Assembly: GCF_000368145.1 (NCBI RefSeq)
Contig: NZ_KB849281.1
Location: 321,712-385,711, forward strand
DNA length: 64,000 nt
Origin: Acinetobacter guillouiae CIP 63.46
GTDB lineage: Bacteria; Pseudomonadota; Gammaproteobacteria; Pseudomonadales; Moraxellaceae
Reading direction: 5' to 3'
The translations under genes were made by a program, and so were the position numbers. The notes beneath the pieces were generated by a model. The model saw nothing but the letters and a program-made list of their open reading frames with translations, made no database searches and was not told where the DNA came from. Below, piece by piece: positions 27,236 to 36,621 of the stretch; the stretch's first letter is position 1, and every line of letters begins with the position of its first letter.

Positions 27236-29566
27236 TTAAATTTTCATACTTATACCCAGCTGTACCCCACGCCCAGGAAGTGGTGCAATGTATTTTAATG
27301 GCGAGTTCTGTGGTCGTGCATCTTCATTTAACAAATTAGATCCATTGAGGAAAACATCAAAATTGGCATTTTGTAATTTGAAGTGTTTCTGAATTTGTAG
27401 ATCCAGCAAGTTATAAGACGGCAATGGAATTTCTTTAGACACATTTTTGCCTAAATACTGAGCTTGATCATAGTAAATATTGGATAAGCGTGCTGACCAA
27501 TCATTTTTATTCCATTCAAGGTTTAGCCCATAACGGTTCGTTGGCATGTTGGGTAAGTAATTTCCATCATTTGCCAAACTGGTTTTGTTTGGATTAAGGT
27601 TTTTATTTTTCACCAAGTCAGCAAAAGCAGAGATCAAAAGATTGCCATACTGATTGAGTTCAAACTTTTGTTTTAAATCAATTTCAAATCCAGTAATTTC
27701 AGCATCTGTCTGAGTCCAGTATTTAAGTGGCAAGCGATTACGCATTTGTGCCCCTGAATGGGTCAAATACAAATACTTGTCATATTTCATCTTATATACA
27801 GTCGCTTCAAAATTAAAATTTTTATAATTGAACAGACCTGTTAACTCAAGATTTTTGGATTTTTCTTCTTTGAGTTTTTGGTTACCTTCTTCTTGTAACA
27901 TAATTGAATAATGTGGATGGCTGGCATAAAGTTCATTAATTTCAGGCGCTCTATCTGACACTGAATAACGCAACTTTAAACCCAATAGATCATTATATTT
28001 TAGGTATGAACCGAAACTGTAGCTTTCAAGATTAAATTTTGTATCGGTGAGTTTTGTATTCGGTGAATTTCTGGATGGTACAAAATCACTTTTTTGAATT
28101 TTATGTTCAACCTTTTCGTTACGATAACCAGCATCGAGTTCTAGCCAATCAAAGTCTAATTTTTCCTTGATAAACACGGCTTGTGTTTGCGTATTGATAT
28201 TCGGTAAATAACGTAAATTTCCATGTCCTACCACTTTACGATCAATCTGATTAAAGCCAATAAAACCATTCCAAAATTCAACAGGTCTATGCTTCAGTAA
28301 TAATTCAGCCTGTTGGGTATCAAATTTATAGTTATTGGCCATTTTTGATCCTAAATATTCCCCTGATGTATTAACGCTCTTACTCACATCAAATTGTATT
28401 TGTTTCAATAACAACGGGCTAAAATTAAACTCGCTGTCTAAGGCATATCTTCGCTGATCTGTTTTCACCCCGACTGGTATGCTGTCACTGGTAGATTGAA
28501 AAGATTTATTTTCAAGAGAAAATCCGGGTACCCCATATTCACTTTTTTTTGAATCAGCACTGAGCCCAATACGTCCATTGTTGAGAAAATAAGTGCTTCC
28601 AATCGCAAAGTGTTGATTGTCTAAATAGCTATTGCCCAGCTTGTTTTTATAGTTGGGTGTGACATCTTTATTAATTTTGTTTTCAGTATATTGCTGGGTA
28701 TTGGGTACATATTTAGGGTTTACTGGATTGGTATAGGTTTTTCCACTCCAAACTGAGGTAGGTTTATCTGTATAGAAGGAAAATGAACCATCTGCCCAAT
28801 CGGGATTTTCCGTCATAAATTGGTCAATATAAGGCTGTGATGCAGTATTATAATTTTTTTGAATGCGTACTTCTTTTTGGCAAGCATCTGCCAATGCTGT
28901 ATTTACCCCACCCGTCGCTGGAAATACACCACTATTACATACGCTCGCTTTACCCTCTCCCGGAATTTTATAAGCTGACATATCTTGGCTAGAAAACAAT
29001 AAATTGGTAGAAAAGTTACTTTGGTTATTGAGATTGAGTTTAAAACCTTTGGCATCAAAATCATTCCAGCCCTTTTTCGCTACAAGCTCTAATTGAGAAC
29101 TTTTATTCGGCATCGCTGTATCGATTAGACCAGAATCAATATTCACACTTCCGCCAATGGCATTACCACCATAACGCACACTGTCTGAAGATTTATTGAC
29201 AGTAACAGATTGAGTGAATAAAGGATCAAAAGGGATATTAATATTGCCGCTGATACTATTCATTCCATAAATAGACTGACCATTTTCCAAAATCTGCACC
29301 CGGTTTCCACTTAAACTGCGAATCACAGGCGCACCTGAATTGGGACCAAAAGCGCTGCTTTGTACCCCTGAAAGATGCTTTAAAGCATCACCTAAAGTTT
29401 TATTATCTGCATTTCTATTTTCTACAATGATACTTTGATTGATAAATGGATCATTTTCGGCATTGACTCGAATCACTGGAAGTACAGTCAGCTGTTTATT
29501 TTCAATCGCATATGCAGGAAAGACCGGTAAAGAAATAGCGATTGCTAAAGTATGGTGACGCATCAT
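27236..29566 (-). CDS. TonB-dependent receptor, ZnuD-like (probable zinc uptake)
   Basis: This 776-residue outer-membrane receptor has a signal peptide (MMRHHTLAIAISLPVFPAYA), a plug domain (NRNADNKTLGDALKHLSGVQSSAFG, APVIRSLSGNRVQILENGQ, VRYGGNAIGGSVNI) and a barrel ending LGISMKI. A long extracellular region contains a cysteine pair (SVCNSG, DACQKEV) about twenty residues apart, as in ZnuD-type receptors. A good Zur-like box lies just upstream of the ATG. Zinc transport is inferred from these two points; a haem or copper role is possible. Confidence 0.8.
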   Translation of the reverse strand: MMRHHTLAIAISLPVFPAYAIENKQLTVLPVIRVNAENDPFINQSIIVENRNADNKTLGDALKHLSGVQSSAFGPNSGAPVIRSLSGNRVQILENGQSIYGMNSISGNINIPFDPLFTQSVTVNKSSDSVRYGGNAIGGSVNIDSGLIDTAMPNKSSQLELVAKKGWNDFDAKGFKLNLNNQSNFSTNLLFSSQDMSAYKIPGEGKASVCNSGVFPATGGVNTALADACQKEVRIQKNYNTASQPYIDQFMTENPDWADGSFSFYTDKPTSVWSGKTYTNPVNPKYVPNTQQYTENKINKDVTPNYKNKLGNSYLDNQHFAIGSTYFLNNGRIGLSADSKKSEYGVPGFSLENKSFQSTSDSIPVGVKTDQRRYALDSEFNFSPLLLKQIQFDVSKSVNTSGEYLGSKMANNYKFDTQQAELLLKHRPVEFWNGFIGFNQIDRKVVGHGNLRYLPNINTQTQAVFIKEKLDFDWLELDAGYRNEKVEHKIQKSDFVPSRNSPNTKLTDTKFNLESYSFGSYLKYNDLLGLKLRYSVSDRAPEINELYASHPHYSIMLQEEGNQKLKEEKSKNLELTGLFNYKNFNFEATVYKMKYDKYLYLTHSGAQMRNRLPLKYWTQTDAEITGFEIDLKQKFELNQYGNLLISAFADLVKNKNLNPNKTSLANDGNYLPNMPTNRYGLNLEWNKNDWSARLSNIYYDQAQYLGKNVSKEIPLPSYNLLDLQIQKHFKLQNANFDVFLNGSNLLNEDARPQNSPLKYIAPLPGRGVQLGISMKI

Positions 29567-29583
29567 GGATTCCGAATTGTAAT

Positions 29584-29606
29584 TTATTGTTATGTTATAA
29601 CATTAC
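29584..29606. promoter_or_regulatory. Zur-like box upstream of the ZnuD-like receptor gene
   Basis: The half TATAACATTAC matches ten of eleven positions of the Zur half-site consensus, and the opposite half TTATTGTTATG matches seven of eleven, around one central base. The box lies 17-40 bp upstream of the start codon, where repression would be expected. Confidence 0.6.
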
Positions 29607-29709
29607 ATAAACAGATGTACAACAATTATCATCAATGCTTATACAGCTAGACCAGCTAGCGCTTTATATAGGAAATGAAGAAATATAGAAGATGAAACAG
29701 GAAGCCGTA

Positions 29710-31188
29710 TTAGGTCTGCTTGATCTGTTGCGCCAGCTTCTGAATATTCATGCTAATCTCATCTGGAGTATGCGCTGCATAGCCAAACAATACCGCAGCT
29801 TTTTCATAAGGCTGTTGACAGTAGCGAGATAAAGGCTGAACAGCCAGATTAATAGCAAGACACTGATCAATAAAGCTTTGCTCAGTCCATGGGGCTTTTA
29901 GCCAACAAATCACATGAATCCCTGAGTCGGTTGGCTGAACAGTCAATACATCTGCAAGAAACTGTTGAATCGCAGCAATTAATGCCTGTTGACGTTCTTG
30001 GCAAGCTTTACGCACTTTACGTACATGGCGTGCATAATGCCCCTCTTTGATAAACAAAGCCAAAGCCGCTTGTTCTAAATAAGCACTCCGCGTATCGGTA
30101 TAATATTTTGCCAGACTCAATGTTTCTATCAGCGATTCTGGAACCACCATAAATCCAAGTCGAAACTCAGGAAACATCATTTTAGAAAAAGTACCCGAAT
30201 AGATCACTCTTTGCTGTTGGTCTAAGCCCTGTAAGGCTTGAATTGGGTGCGTTCCATATCTAAACTCACTGTTATAATCATCTTCAAAAATCCATTTTTG
30301 CTGACTCGCTGCCCATTCCAATAGGGCCAATCGTCGACTTAAACTAAGTGTTCCACCTAAAGGGAACTGATGAGAGGGTGCGGTATAGATGAATTTACTT
30401 TTGGAATAATGCTGAATAATCTCAGCAATTTTCATCCCTTCGTGATCACTTGATACAGGATGAACTTGGATGCCAAAACTCCGAAAAATATTTAAAGCGG
30501 CATCATAGCCAGGCTCATCTAAACAGATCTGATCCAAAGGTTGTAATAATGCATAAGCTGCAAGGTGAATCGCTTGTTGGGTACCATTTACAATCAAAAT
30601 TTGTTGTACATCGCATTTTAGCCCCCGCGTAGAACGAACATAATCACAAATAGCCTGACGTAAAGGCAAATAGCCACGACAATCATGAAACTGACCCAAT
30701 TGCTGATGAGACTGCCGCCAAGCACGTCCCAATAATTTACCCCAAAGTGAATGGGGAAATAAATCGGTACAACCAACGCCGACATGAAATATTTTTTCAC
30801 CCTGCCCAGATACATTTTGTTTCTGCCAAGCAGGTAATAAATTTGCGATATGCGGATTAATATTTAGCTTGTGACAGATGTCAGATGCAGATTCTGTCGC
30901 TATCTCTTGTATAGAAATTAATTGGTCAGGAATCAGCTCTGCGACATAAGTACCAGAGCTTGGCTTAGTCACAACATAGCCTTCATCCAGTAAACGATCC
31001 ATTGCAGCCAAGACTGAATTTCTAGAAATCGACATCATTTCCGCCAAGACACGACTAGAGGGCAGTTTGGTTCCAGAAGCCAGTCGACCATCTAAAATTG
31101 CAACACGTAAAACACTATATAAACCCTCTTTAATCACCCCTTTAGGCAAGATCAAATGGGGGAAATAAGCCGATGCTGCTGTCGCCAT
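29710..31188 (-). CDS. MocR/PdxR-type regulator (GntR-HTH fused to aminotransferase fold)
   Basis: The 492-residue protein joins an N-terminal GntR winged helix (YSVLRVAILDGRLASGTKLPSSRVLAEMMSISRNSVLAAMDRL) to a class I aminotransferase-like domain. The PLP lysine is expected in SGTFSKMMFPEFRLGF, and the DEPGYDAA and EDDYNSEFRYG motifs of the cofactor pocket are intact. Such proteins regulate pyridoxal phosphate, GABA or taurine genes. It is divergent from a GNAT gene, with 108 bp between them, so that gene is a plausible target along with itself. Ligand unknown. Confidence 0.87.
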   Translation of the reverse strand: MATAASAYFPHLILPKGVIKEGLYSVLRVAILDGRLASGTKLPSSRVLAEMMSISRNSVLAAMDRLLDEGYVVTKPSSGTYVAELIPDQLISIQEIATESASDICHKLNINPHIANLLPAWQKQNVSGQGEKIFHVGVGCTDLFPHSLWGKLLGRAWRQSHQQLGQFHDCRGYLPLRQAICDYVRSTRGLKCDVQQILIVNGTQQAIHLAAYALLQPLDQICLDEPGYDAALNIFRSFGIQVHPVSSDHEGMKIAEIIQHYSKSKFIYTAPSHQFPLGGTLSLSRRLALLEWAASQQKWIFEDDYNSEFRYGTHPIQALQGLDQQQRVIYSGTFSKMMFPEFRLGFMVVPESLIETLSLAKYYTDTRSAYLEQAALALFIKEGHYARHVRKVRKACQERQQALIAAIQQFLADVLTVQPTDSGIHVICWLKAPWTEQSFIDQCLAINLAVQPLSRYCQQPYEKAAVLFGYAAHTPDEISMNIQKLAQQIKQT

Positions 31189-31296
31189 AAGTAAAACTGG
31201 TACTATTAAAAATACTTAAAGTGTATCTTATTTCAATACCACAATCACACTTAAACTCATTTCTCCTCTTTCTTTCCCGATGACTGGAGAATACCT

Positions 31297-31752
31297 GTGG
31301 AAAATTTAGTGGTTCAAATTGTGCCTGTTGCACAACAAGACTATAAACAATGGGTGGAGTATTGGCTGGCTTATCAAGACTTTTACAAAGTGGTTTTATC
31401 CAATACTGTTACGCAAACCACTTGGCAACGTTTTTTTGATGATCAAGAACCGATCTATTGTGCTGTTGCTAAACAAGCTGAGCATGTTCTCGGCTTTGTA
31501 CATTACGTGATCCATCGCTCGACATGGGCCGAGACCAACTTTTGCTATCTAGAAGACTTATATGTTTCTCCACAGGCAAGAGGTCAACATGTAGGCAAGC
31601 GCCTGATTGAATATGTACAACAGCAAGCGATTGTTCAACCCTGCGCGCGCTTGTATTGGCATACTCAACAAAGCAATCAAACTGCGCAAAAACTCTATGA
31701 CTGGATCGCTGAAAAACCAGGGGTCATTGAATATCGTATGGCGTTAAATTAA
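31297..31752 (+). CDS. GNAT-family N-acetyltransferase
   Basis: The 151-residue enzyme shows the acetyl-CoA-binding motif LYVSPQARGQHVGKRLIEYV (V/I-x-x-x-R-G-x-G/V-x-G/K variant) and the trailing ARLYWHTQQSNQTAQKLYDW typical of the fold. It starts with GTG at 31297 behind TGGAGA. The acceptor is unknown. Divergent position from a MocR regulator suggests coregulation. Downstream is a strong convergent terminator. Confidence 0.85.
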   Translation: MENLVVQIVPVAQQDYKQWVEYWLAYQDFYKVVLSNTVTQTTWQRFFDDQEPIYCAVAKQAEHVLGFVHYVIHRSTWAETNFCYLEDLYVSPQARGQHVGKRLIEYVQQQAIVQPCARLYWHTQQSNQTAQKLYDWIAEKPGVIEYRMALN

Positions 31753-31758
31753 TCCATA

Positions 31759-31789
31759 AAAAACCAGAAACACAATGCTTCTGGTTTTT
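31759..31789. terminator. Bidirectional terminator between GNAT and MocR genes
   Basis: An 11-bp perfect stem AAAAACCAGAA/TTCTGGTTTTT with a nine-base loop has A and T tracts that let it work in both directions between two convergent genes. Confidence 0.9.
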
Positions 31790-31853
31790 GCTTAAACCCT
31801 TCTAAAGTCAGTTCAACAAGATTCAAAATACTTTCTAAGTTTCTTGAGCATCA

Positions 31854-33335
31854 TCAGCTCACAAAAACCTGATACAACTTTTCAACAGTTTGACGGATTT
31901 CCAATTCGGTCAGGGCTGCAAAACCAAAACGAATATAGAAACTGTGATCGGAATGATGCCATTCCGAACCAAAATCATATTCAGAATCAATATGTAATTG
32001 TTTTAAAACCGTTAAAAACTGCTGTTGAAAAGGTAACTTAAACTTTACCCACAACGCCATGCCGCCTGCGGGTGGGGCTATTTCAACCCACTCCTCAAAA
32101 GTCTGCTGAAAAGCCCTCACAGCAAAGTCTCTACGTTGCTGATAAATCTTACGCATTTTACGGATATGCCGCTTAATTTCACCCTGCTGCATCAGTTCAG
32201 CCATTGCCAATTCAGTAATCGCATTGCCCTGTTTATCGATCAGCAAAATGTCTTGTTTCATCGCCTGAATAATTTGCACATTGGTCACCACATAACCAAT
32301 TCTTAAACTGGGCGCAAACACTTTAGACAAAGAGCCGATATGAATCACTTTGTCTGCTGCCGGTAAGCTAATTAACGGCGGAATGGGGCGGCTGTCATAA
32401 TGAAACTCATGGTCATAATCATCTTCAATAATATAAAAATCAAAGGCTTTAGACAGCTCTAACAGCTTTAATCTTCGATCCATAGACATCGTCACTGTCG
32501 TTGGATATTGATGATGAGGTGTGGTGTAAACCGCAGCAACAGCATGGCTGGACAAAATTTCAGTTAAATGATTGGTATCTAGACCATGCTTATCCAAACG
32601 CACGCGAATAATTTGATAATGATTAGACAGAAATGTTTCCACTGCAGGTGGGTAAGCCCATTGCTCTACCACAATAATATGACGCTGAGACTGATGTTGA
32701 GCCAGAACCCGCGCAGCTAGAAAAATCCCCATTTGACTGCCTCGAACCACACAAATGTTTTCCATAGAGGTCTGTATAAAACGCTCCATAGACAACATCT
32801 TTAATAAGGCTTGACGAAGTTCTAAACTGCCCTGCGGATCTCCATATCCCATGGTTTGATGGCGTGTTACTTGAATCAATGCATGCCGATAAGCCCGTGA
32901 AAACAATTCATACGGGATCAGCCGATTATCTGGCACACCATCATTTTTGATCAGCACCTGAGTTGGTAAAACGGGTGTGGAATTAGGTTGATCAAGTGTA
33001 GGCGATGACTGCGCTTTTAAATCCGGTAAATTCTCAGAGACAAAGGTGCCTTGCCTAGCTTTTGAAACCAGCCAACCCTGTGCCTCCAAATCTTCATATA
33101 CCGATTGTACGGTTTTTCGGTTAATCCCGAGTTCATCCGCCAGTGTACGTGAACCTGGCAAGCGTGTTGCCTGAGTAATTCTGCCAGATAAAATCTCTTG
33201 AATAATCTGATTTGCCAACTTTAAAAAAAGGGTCTTTTCCTCACGATCTTCTAAATGTAACCGAATTTTCCAAGGCTGACGCATAACTCTCTGGCCCATA
33301 TAAGTTTTAGAAACTGGATATTTTAATCCATCCAC
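31854..33335 (-). CDS. MocR-type regulator, second copy, divergent from aldolase operon
   Basis: This 493-residue protein has the same GntR plus aminotransferase architecture as the regulator at 29710-31188. The winged helix is FLKLANQIIQEILSGRITQATRLPGSRTLADELGINRKTVQSVYEDL and the PLP region contains EDDYDHEFHYDSRP and HIGSLSKVFAPSLRIGYV. Only 58 bp separate it from the divergent class II aldolase gene, so it very likely controls that operon. Three in-frame ATGs (33335, 33299, 33284) lie near the N-terminus and none has a good Shine-Dalgarno site, so the start is uncertain. Confidence 0.87.
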   Translation of the reverse strand: MDGLKYPVSKTYMGQRVMRQPWKIRLHLEDREEKTLFLKLANQIIQEILSGRITQATRLPGSRTLADELGINRKTVQSVYEDLEAQGWLVSKARQGTFVSENLPDLKAQSSPTLDQPNSTPVLPTQVLIKNDGVPDNRLIPYELFSRAYRHALIQVTRHQTMGYGDPQGSLELRQALLKMLSMERFIQTSMENICVVRGSQMGIFLAARVLAQHQSQRHIIVVEQWAYPPAVETFLSNHYQIIRVRLDKHGLDTNHLTEILSSHAVAAVYTTPHHQYPTTVTMSMDRRLKLLELSKAFDFYIIEDDYDHEFHYDSRPIPPLISLPAADKVIHIGSLSKVFAPSLRIGYVVTNVQIIQAMKQDILLIDKQGNAITELAMAELMQQGEIKRHIRKMRKIYQQRRDFAVRAFQQTFEEWVEIAPPAGGMALWVKFKLPFQQQFLTVLKQLHIDSEYDFGSEWHHSDHSFYIRFGFAALTELEIRQTVEKLYQVFVS

Positions 33336-33393
33336 AGAATTTTTATTCTGTACTTAGGCGATGTGAAAATCAACTCAGCGAGAGGTTTTATTT

Positions 33394-34176
33394 ATGCAAA
33401 CGGCACAACTAGATAAACAGCAATTGATGCAAAATGCGCAGCAAAATATGCAGCAATTTATTCAAGATTCAAACTACACAGATCGACAAAAGTTGGCATT
33501 AACCTGCCGTATTTTATTTGACCACGGCCATGATGCTGGCTTAGCGGGACAAATCACTTGTCGTACCACGCAAGGCAATAGCTTTATCACCCAGCGTTTT
33601 GGTCTCGGCTTTGATGAAATTACCGCGCAAAACTTATTGGAAGTTGATGAAGATCTAAAGCCACTTGATCAACAAGGCATGGCAAATCCTGCAAATCGCT
33701 TTCATACATGGATTTATAAACAACATCCTGAAGTGAATTGCATTATCCATACCCATCCAACACATATTGCAGCGTTGTCGATGCTCCGTGTGCCCTTAGC
33801 GATCGCACAAATGGATACCTGCGCTTTATATGAAGACTGTTCTTTTGTGGAAGAGTGGCCGGGAGTCCCCGTCGGCAATGAAGAAGGTATTTTTATTTCA
33901 GAAGCCTTAGGTAAAAACCGCGCTGTACTGCTGTCACATCATGGTCAGCTGGTGGCAGGTAAAACCATTGAAGAGGCTTGCAACTTAGCCATTTTAATTG
34001 AACGCGCTGCCCGACTTCAGCTTTTGGCAATGGCTGCTGGACAAATTCAACCGATCCCACATGAACTGGCAAAAGAAGCTCATGACTGGGTCTCTACCAA
34101 CAAGCGTAATAATGTCAATTTTGCCTACTATGCGCGTAAAGCTTTAAAAAATCATGCGGACTGTATCGAGGAGTAA
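33394..34176 (+). CDS. Class II aldolase/adducin-family protein
   Basis: The 260-residue protein has the zinc-binding HTHPTH of class II aldolases within CIIHTHPTHIAALSM, a third histidine in LLSHHGQLVAG, and FHTWIYKQHPEVN upstream. Members include fuculose-phosphate and other hydroxy-oxoacid aldolases and decarboxylases. It is the first gene of a two-gene operon with a DapA-family lyase; the stop codon overlaps the first possible start of that gene by one base. Substrate unknown, but proximity to the ring-cleavage operon suggests processing of an oxo-acid product. The start follows GAGAGG. Confidence 0.83.
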   Translation: MQTAQLDKQQLMQNAQQNMQQFIQDSNYTDRQKLALTCRILFDHGHDAGLAGQITCRTTQGNSFITQRFGLGFDEITAQNLLEVDEDLKPLDQQGMANPANRFHTWIYKQHPEVNCIIHTHPTHIAALSMLRVPLAIAQMDTCALYEDCSFVEEWPGVPVGNEEGIFISEALGKNRAVLLSHHGQLVAGKTIEEACNLAILIERAARLQLLAMAAGQIQPIPHELAKEAHDWVSTNKRNNVNFAYYARKALKNHADCIEE

Positions 34177-34181
34177 TGAAA

Positions 34182-35066
34182 ATGAAATTAGAAGGCATTA
34201 TTGCATACCCAATCACACCATTTCACCCAGACACACAAGCTGTCGATGTGGATGCACTGACCATCACATTAAATGCTCTGCTAGAACAACAATGTAATGC
34301 GATTGTGCCATTGGGCAGTGCTGGTGAAAGTGCTTATTTATCTTGGCAAGAATGGCAACAAGTCGCACAAAAAAGTATCGAAGTCGTTAATCACCGTGTC
34401 CCGGTCATGTTGGGAATTTCTGAACTCACAACGGCGATGGCAATTCAAAAAGCCCAAAAAGCCGAGGAGCTTGGCGCTGATCTAATTATGGTGATCCCAG
34501 TATCTTACTGGAAACTCAATGATCAAGAAATCTATGATTATTATCAGCAAATTGCCGCATCGACCAAACTGCCGATCATGGTCTATAACAACCCAGCAAC
34601 CAGTGGCGTAGATATGTCACCAGAATTGATCGTGAAAATGTTTCAAGAAATTGAGAATATTTGCATGGTTAAAGACAGTACGGGTGATATTCAGCGCATG
34701 CATAAATTTCATGAATTATCTCAAGGACAGTTGCCCTTTTATAATGGCTGTAATCCTTTAGCGCTTGAGGCATTTTGTGCAGGGGCAAGTGGTTGGTGTA
34801 CTGTGGCGCCAAATCTACTCGGTCAGCTACCAAGTCAGTTATATCAGGCAGTCAAAGATGGTGATTTAGACCACGCCAAAGCCTTGTTTTATCGTCAATT
34901 GCCTTTGTTGCGCTTTATTGTACAAGGCGGCCTACCGAAAACAGTCAAAGCAGGTTTAAATGAATTAGGTTTTTCTGTAGGTGAACCAAGAAAGCCATTA
35001 CAACATGCCACCCCACTGGAAGTTCAGCAATTGAAGTCGTTGATGGCCTTAGCAAAACAAGCGTAA
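34182..35066 (+). CDS. DapA/N-acetylneuraminate-lyase-family aldolase
   Basis: The protein (294 residues) is a class I (Schiff-base) TIM-barrel lyase. It shows the family loop GSAGESAYLSWQEW (normally GTTGE), the catalytic tyrosine in IMVYNNPATSG and the Schiff-base lysine in CMVKDSTGD. These enzymes split or hydrate 2-oxo acids; true DapA is unlikely given the context. An ATG at 34176 overlaps the upstream stop, but GAGGAG lies at ideal distance from the ATG at 34182. The operon partner is a class II aldolase. Confidence 0.85.
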   Translation: MKLEGIIAYPITPFHPDTQAVDVDALTITLNALLEQQCNAIVPLGSAGESAYLSWQEWQQVAQKSIEVVNHRVPVMLGISELTTAMAIQKAQKAEELGADLIMVIPVSYWKLNDQEIYDYYQQIAASTKLPIMVYNNPATSGVDMSPELIVKMFQEIENICMVKDSTGDIQRMHKFHELSQGQLPFYNGCNPLALEAFCAGASGWCTVAPNLLGQLPSQLYQAVKDGDLDHAKALFYRQLPLLRFIVQGGLPKTVKAGLNELGFSVGEPRKPLQHATPLEVQQLKSLMALAKQA

Positions 35067-35115
35067 CCGATCGTCGTATGCGCTTGTGAAGTTATAAAAT
35101 TGATCCGATAAACAT

Positions 35116-35226
35116 GCTTTGTTGCATACATAGCCGATCCGCTGCTTTGACAGATTCTCATTTGACAAATACTCAAATAATAAGTAAATGTCATCCAGCG
35201 GAGTTTAAATCTAAGTGCAACAAAGC
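35116..35226. mobile_element. Possible MITE with 11-bp terminal inverted repeats
   Basis: A 111-bp non-coding stretch starts GCTTTGTTGCA and ends with the exact inverse TGCAACAAAGC. GCTTTGTTGCA strongly resembles the ends of IS5- and IS6-type insertion sequences common in Acinetobacter. There is no transposase and no clear target duplication, so a decayed or internally deleted element is the best reading. It lies in the convergent gap between the lyase gene and the porin gene. Confidence 0.5.
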
Positions 35227-35283
35227 GGTTATTGCCACAGTAAATATCGGCATAACAAACAAATCAATTCCCAAATCAGCTTT

Positions 35284-36477
35284 CTAAAAACTAAATCCAA
35301 GGTTTAAATTGATACGATACAACCATTGGTCACTATAGGGTGAAACGGTCGAGCTAAAACCGGTTGAATTCATTGCACCACCAATAATATTGGCATTTTT
35401 CCCCCAAGTATAATCGGCCCACACCATAAAGGGTGACGCAATAAACATCATCCCAGTGGTATTCATTTGAGAATCCGACCAATCATCACGTTTCTTATCC
35501 ATATAACTATAATCATTGTAGAAACGGATCGCTTTGAGTTTGCCCATATTTTGCATAGGTAAGGTATAGGCAAGATTTAAACTGGCAACTGTCGCTTCAG
35601 AGGCAATAAAATAAGCAGGGGTAAATCCATTATTCCCCATTAAAGTCATATCATTATTGACCCCGTCAGGGTTCTTTGCATCATATTGATAATGAATCAC
35701 AGAGCTTTGTAAATTAAAGCGTTTGTAATTGTTATCGCTATGCACACCCACTGCGTAATATTGGCCATTTTTATCGGTGGTTTTATTATGCAATTGCGCA
35801 ATTGCCCCCGATACCCCGACTTCCTGCTTACCCACCTTGGTGTCTAACTTGCGCACAATCCGCGTATTGAATTGATGGCGCTTTTCATTTTGATAAGCTT
35901 TTTGACTTGGAAATGCATTGTCGGCTAGGTCATCATAAGTGGCAATTTCGGGCGAATAGCGCAGATTGGTTGCCAGCATTTCTGGGTAATAGCCCAGTTT
36001 TACATCCCAGTCCTGATTATGAAAATTCCAGTTCAAACCTGGCGCAATGTTATTGCCATAGCCCAAAAAGAATGGGATATGGTAAGTCCAACCATTTTGC
36101 GGATAAGGATAAATCGCAAAAGGTTTATATACAAAGCCGGCTTCTAAACTATTCTGTTGATCTAAATTGTAGCCCACGTAGGCTTTTTCGATCGAGCGTT
36201 TCTCTTGGTCTTGAAACAAGTAGCTTGCATTAAAATAGGCATCGTCAAATTTACCTTTGACATCGACTCTAAAAATATCAAAATAGAGTTTGCCAAAGCC
36301 ATCATTCGGTCCTTCCCAATTTTCATAGCGTTGGTTTAATCGCACCACGCCACCCAATTTTATAGAGTCCGTCTCATCTTCACTTTTCCATTCTAATGCT
36401 GAGCTTTGCGCCAAAACATTGGATGTGGTACCCAAATACAATGCTGCAAGTAGTATCGCGATAGCTGTCTTTTTCAT
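35284..36477 (-). CDS. Outer-membrane porin associated with the catabolic operon
   Basis: The 397-residue protein has a signal peptide (MKKTAIAILLAALYLGTTSNVLAQ) and alternating barrel-like sequence ending in the aromatic terminus NLNLGFSF. The start of the mature part (SIKLGGVVRLNQRYENW) resembles phosphate-selective/OprP-type and aromatic-uptake porins. It lies 144 bp downstream of the last catabolic enzyme gene with a palindrome GTTTTA-N4-TAAAAC in the gap, also found at the operon's front, so it is probably coregulated and lets the substrate in. Confidence 0.75.
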   Translation of the reverse strand: MKKTAIAILLAALYLGTTSNVLAQSSALEWKSEDETDSIKLGGVVRLNQRYENWEGPNDGFGKLYFDIFRVDVKGKFDDAYFNASYLFQDQEKRSIEKAYVGYNLDQQNSLEAGFVYKPFAIYPYPQNGWTYHIPFFLGYGNNIAPGLNWNFHNQDWDVKLGYYPEMLATNLRYSPEIATYDDLADNAFPSQKAYQNEKRHQFNTRIVRKLDTKVGKQEVGVSGAIAQLHNKTTDKNGQYYAVGVHSDNNYKRFNLQSSVIHYQYDAKNPDGVNNDMTLMGNNGFTPAYFIASEATVASLNLAYTLPMQNMGKLKAIRFYNDYSYMDKKRDDWSDSQMNTTGMMFIASPFMVWADYTWGKNANIIGGAMNSTGFSSTVSPYSDQWLYRINLNLGFSF

Positions 36478-36521
36478 AATTGCTTCCTTCCCTTGTGTTC
36501 CAACGATCCTGTTGGACTTTT

Positions 36522-36537
36522 GTTTTACCTATAAAAC
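36522..36537. promoter_or_regulatory. GTTTTA-N4-TAAAAC palindrome before the porin gene
   Basis: GTTTTACCTATAAAAC has the same six-base arms as the site at 48731-48746 and is close to that at 48877-48892. It lies about 45 bp upstream of the porin start. Confidence 0.5.
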
Positions 36538-36584
36538 ATAGTTTTTATTGTATTTTGAGCAAAAAAATTTGCTGGTGAATTTAC

Positions 36585-36614
36585 TGAACATCCGATGCCA
36601 ACATCGAATGTTCA
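36585..36614. terminator. Hairpin after the ThDP enzyme gene
   Basis: TGAACAT and ATGTTCA arms, a one-base mismatch, and an inner CGATG/CATCG stem with a CCAA loop sit immediately past the stop codon of the gene at 36622. No T tract follows on the minus strand, so it may be an mRNA 3'-end structure. Confidence 0.45.
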
Positions 36615-36621
36615 ACTGGGT

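Noticed and set aside
34182-35066. Housekeeping dihydrodipicolinate synthase (dapA)
   Set aside because: The GTTGE loop is GSAGE and the neighbours are a class II aldolase and a MocR regulator, not lysine biosynthesis genes.
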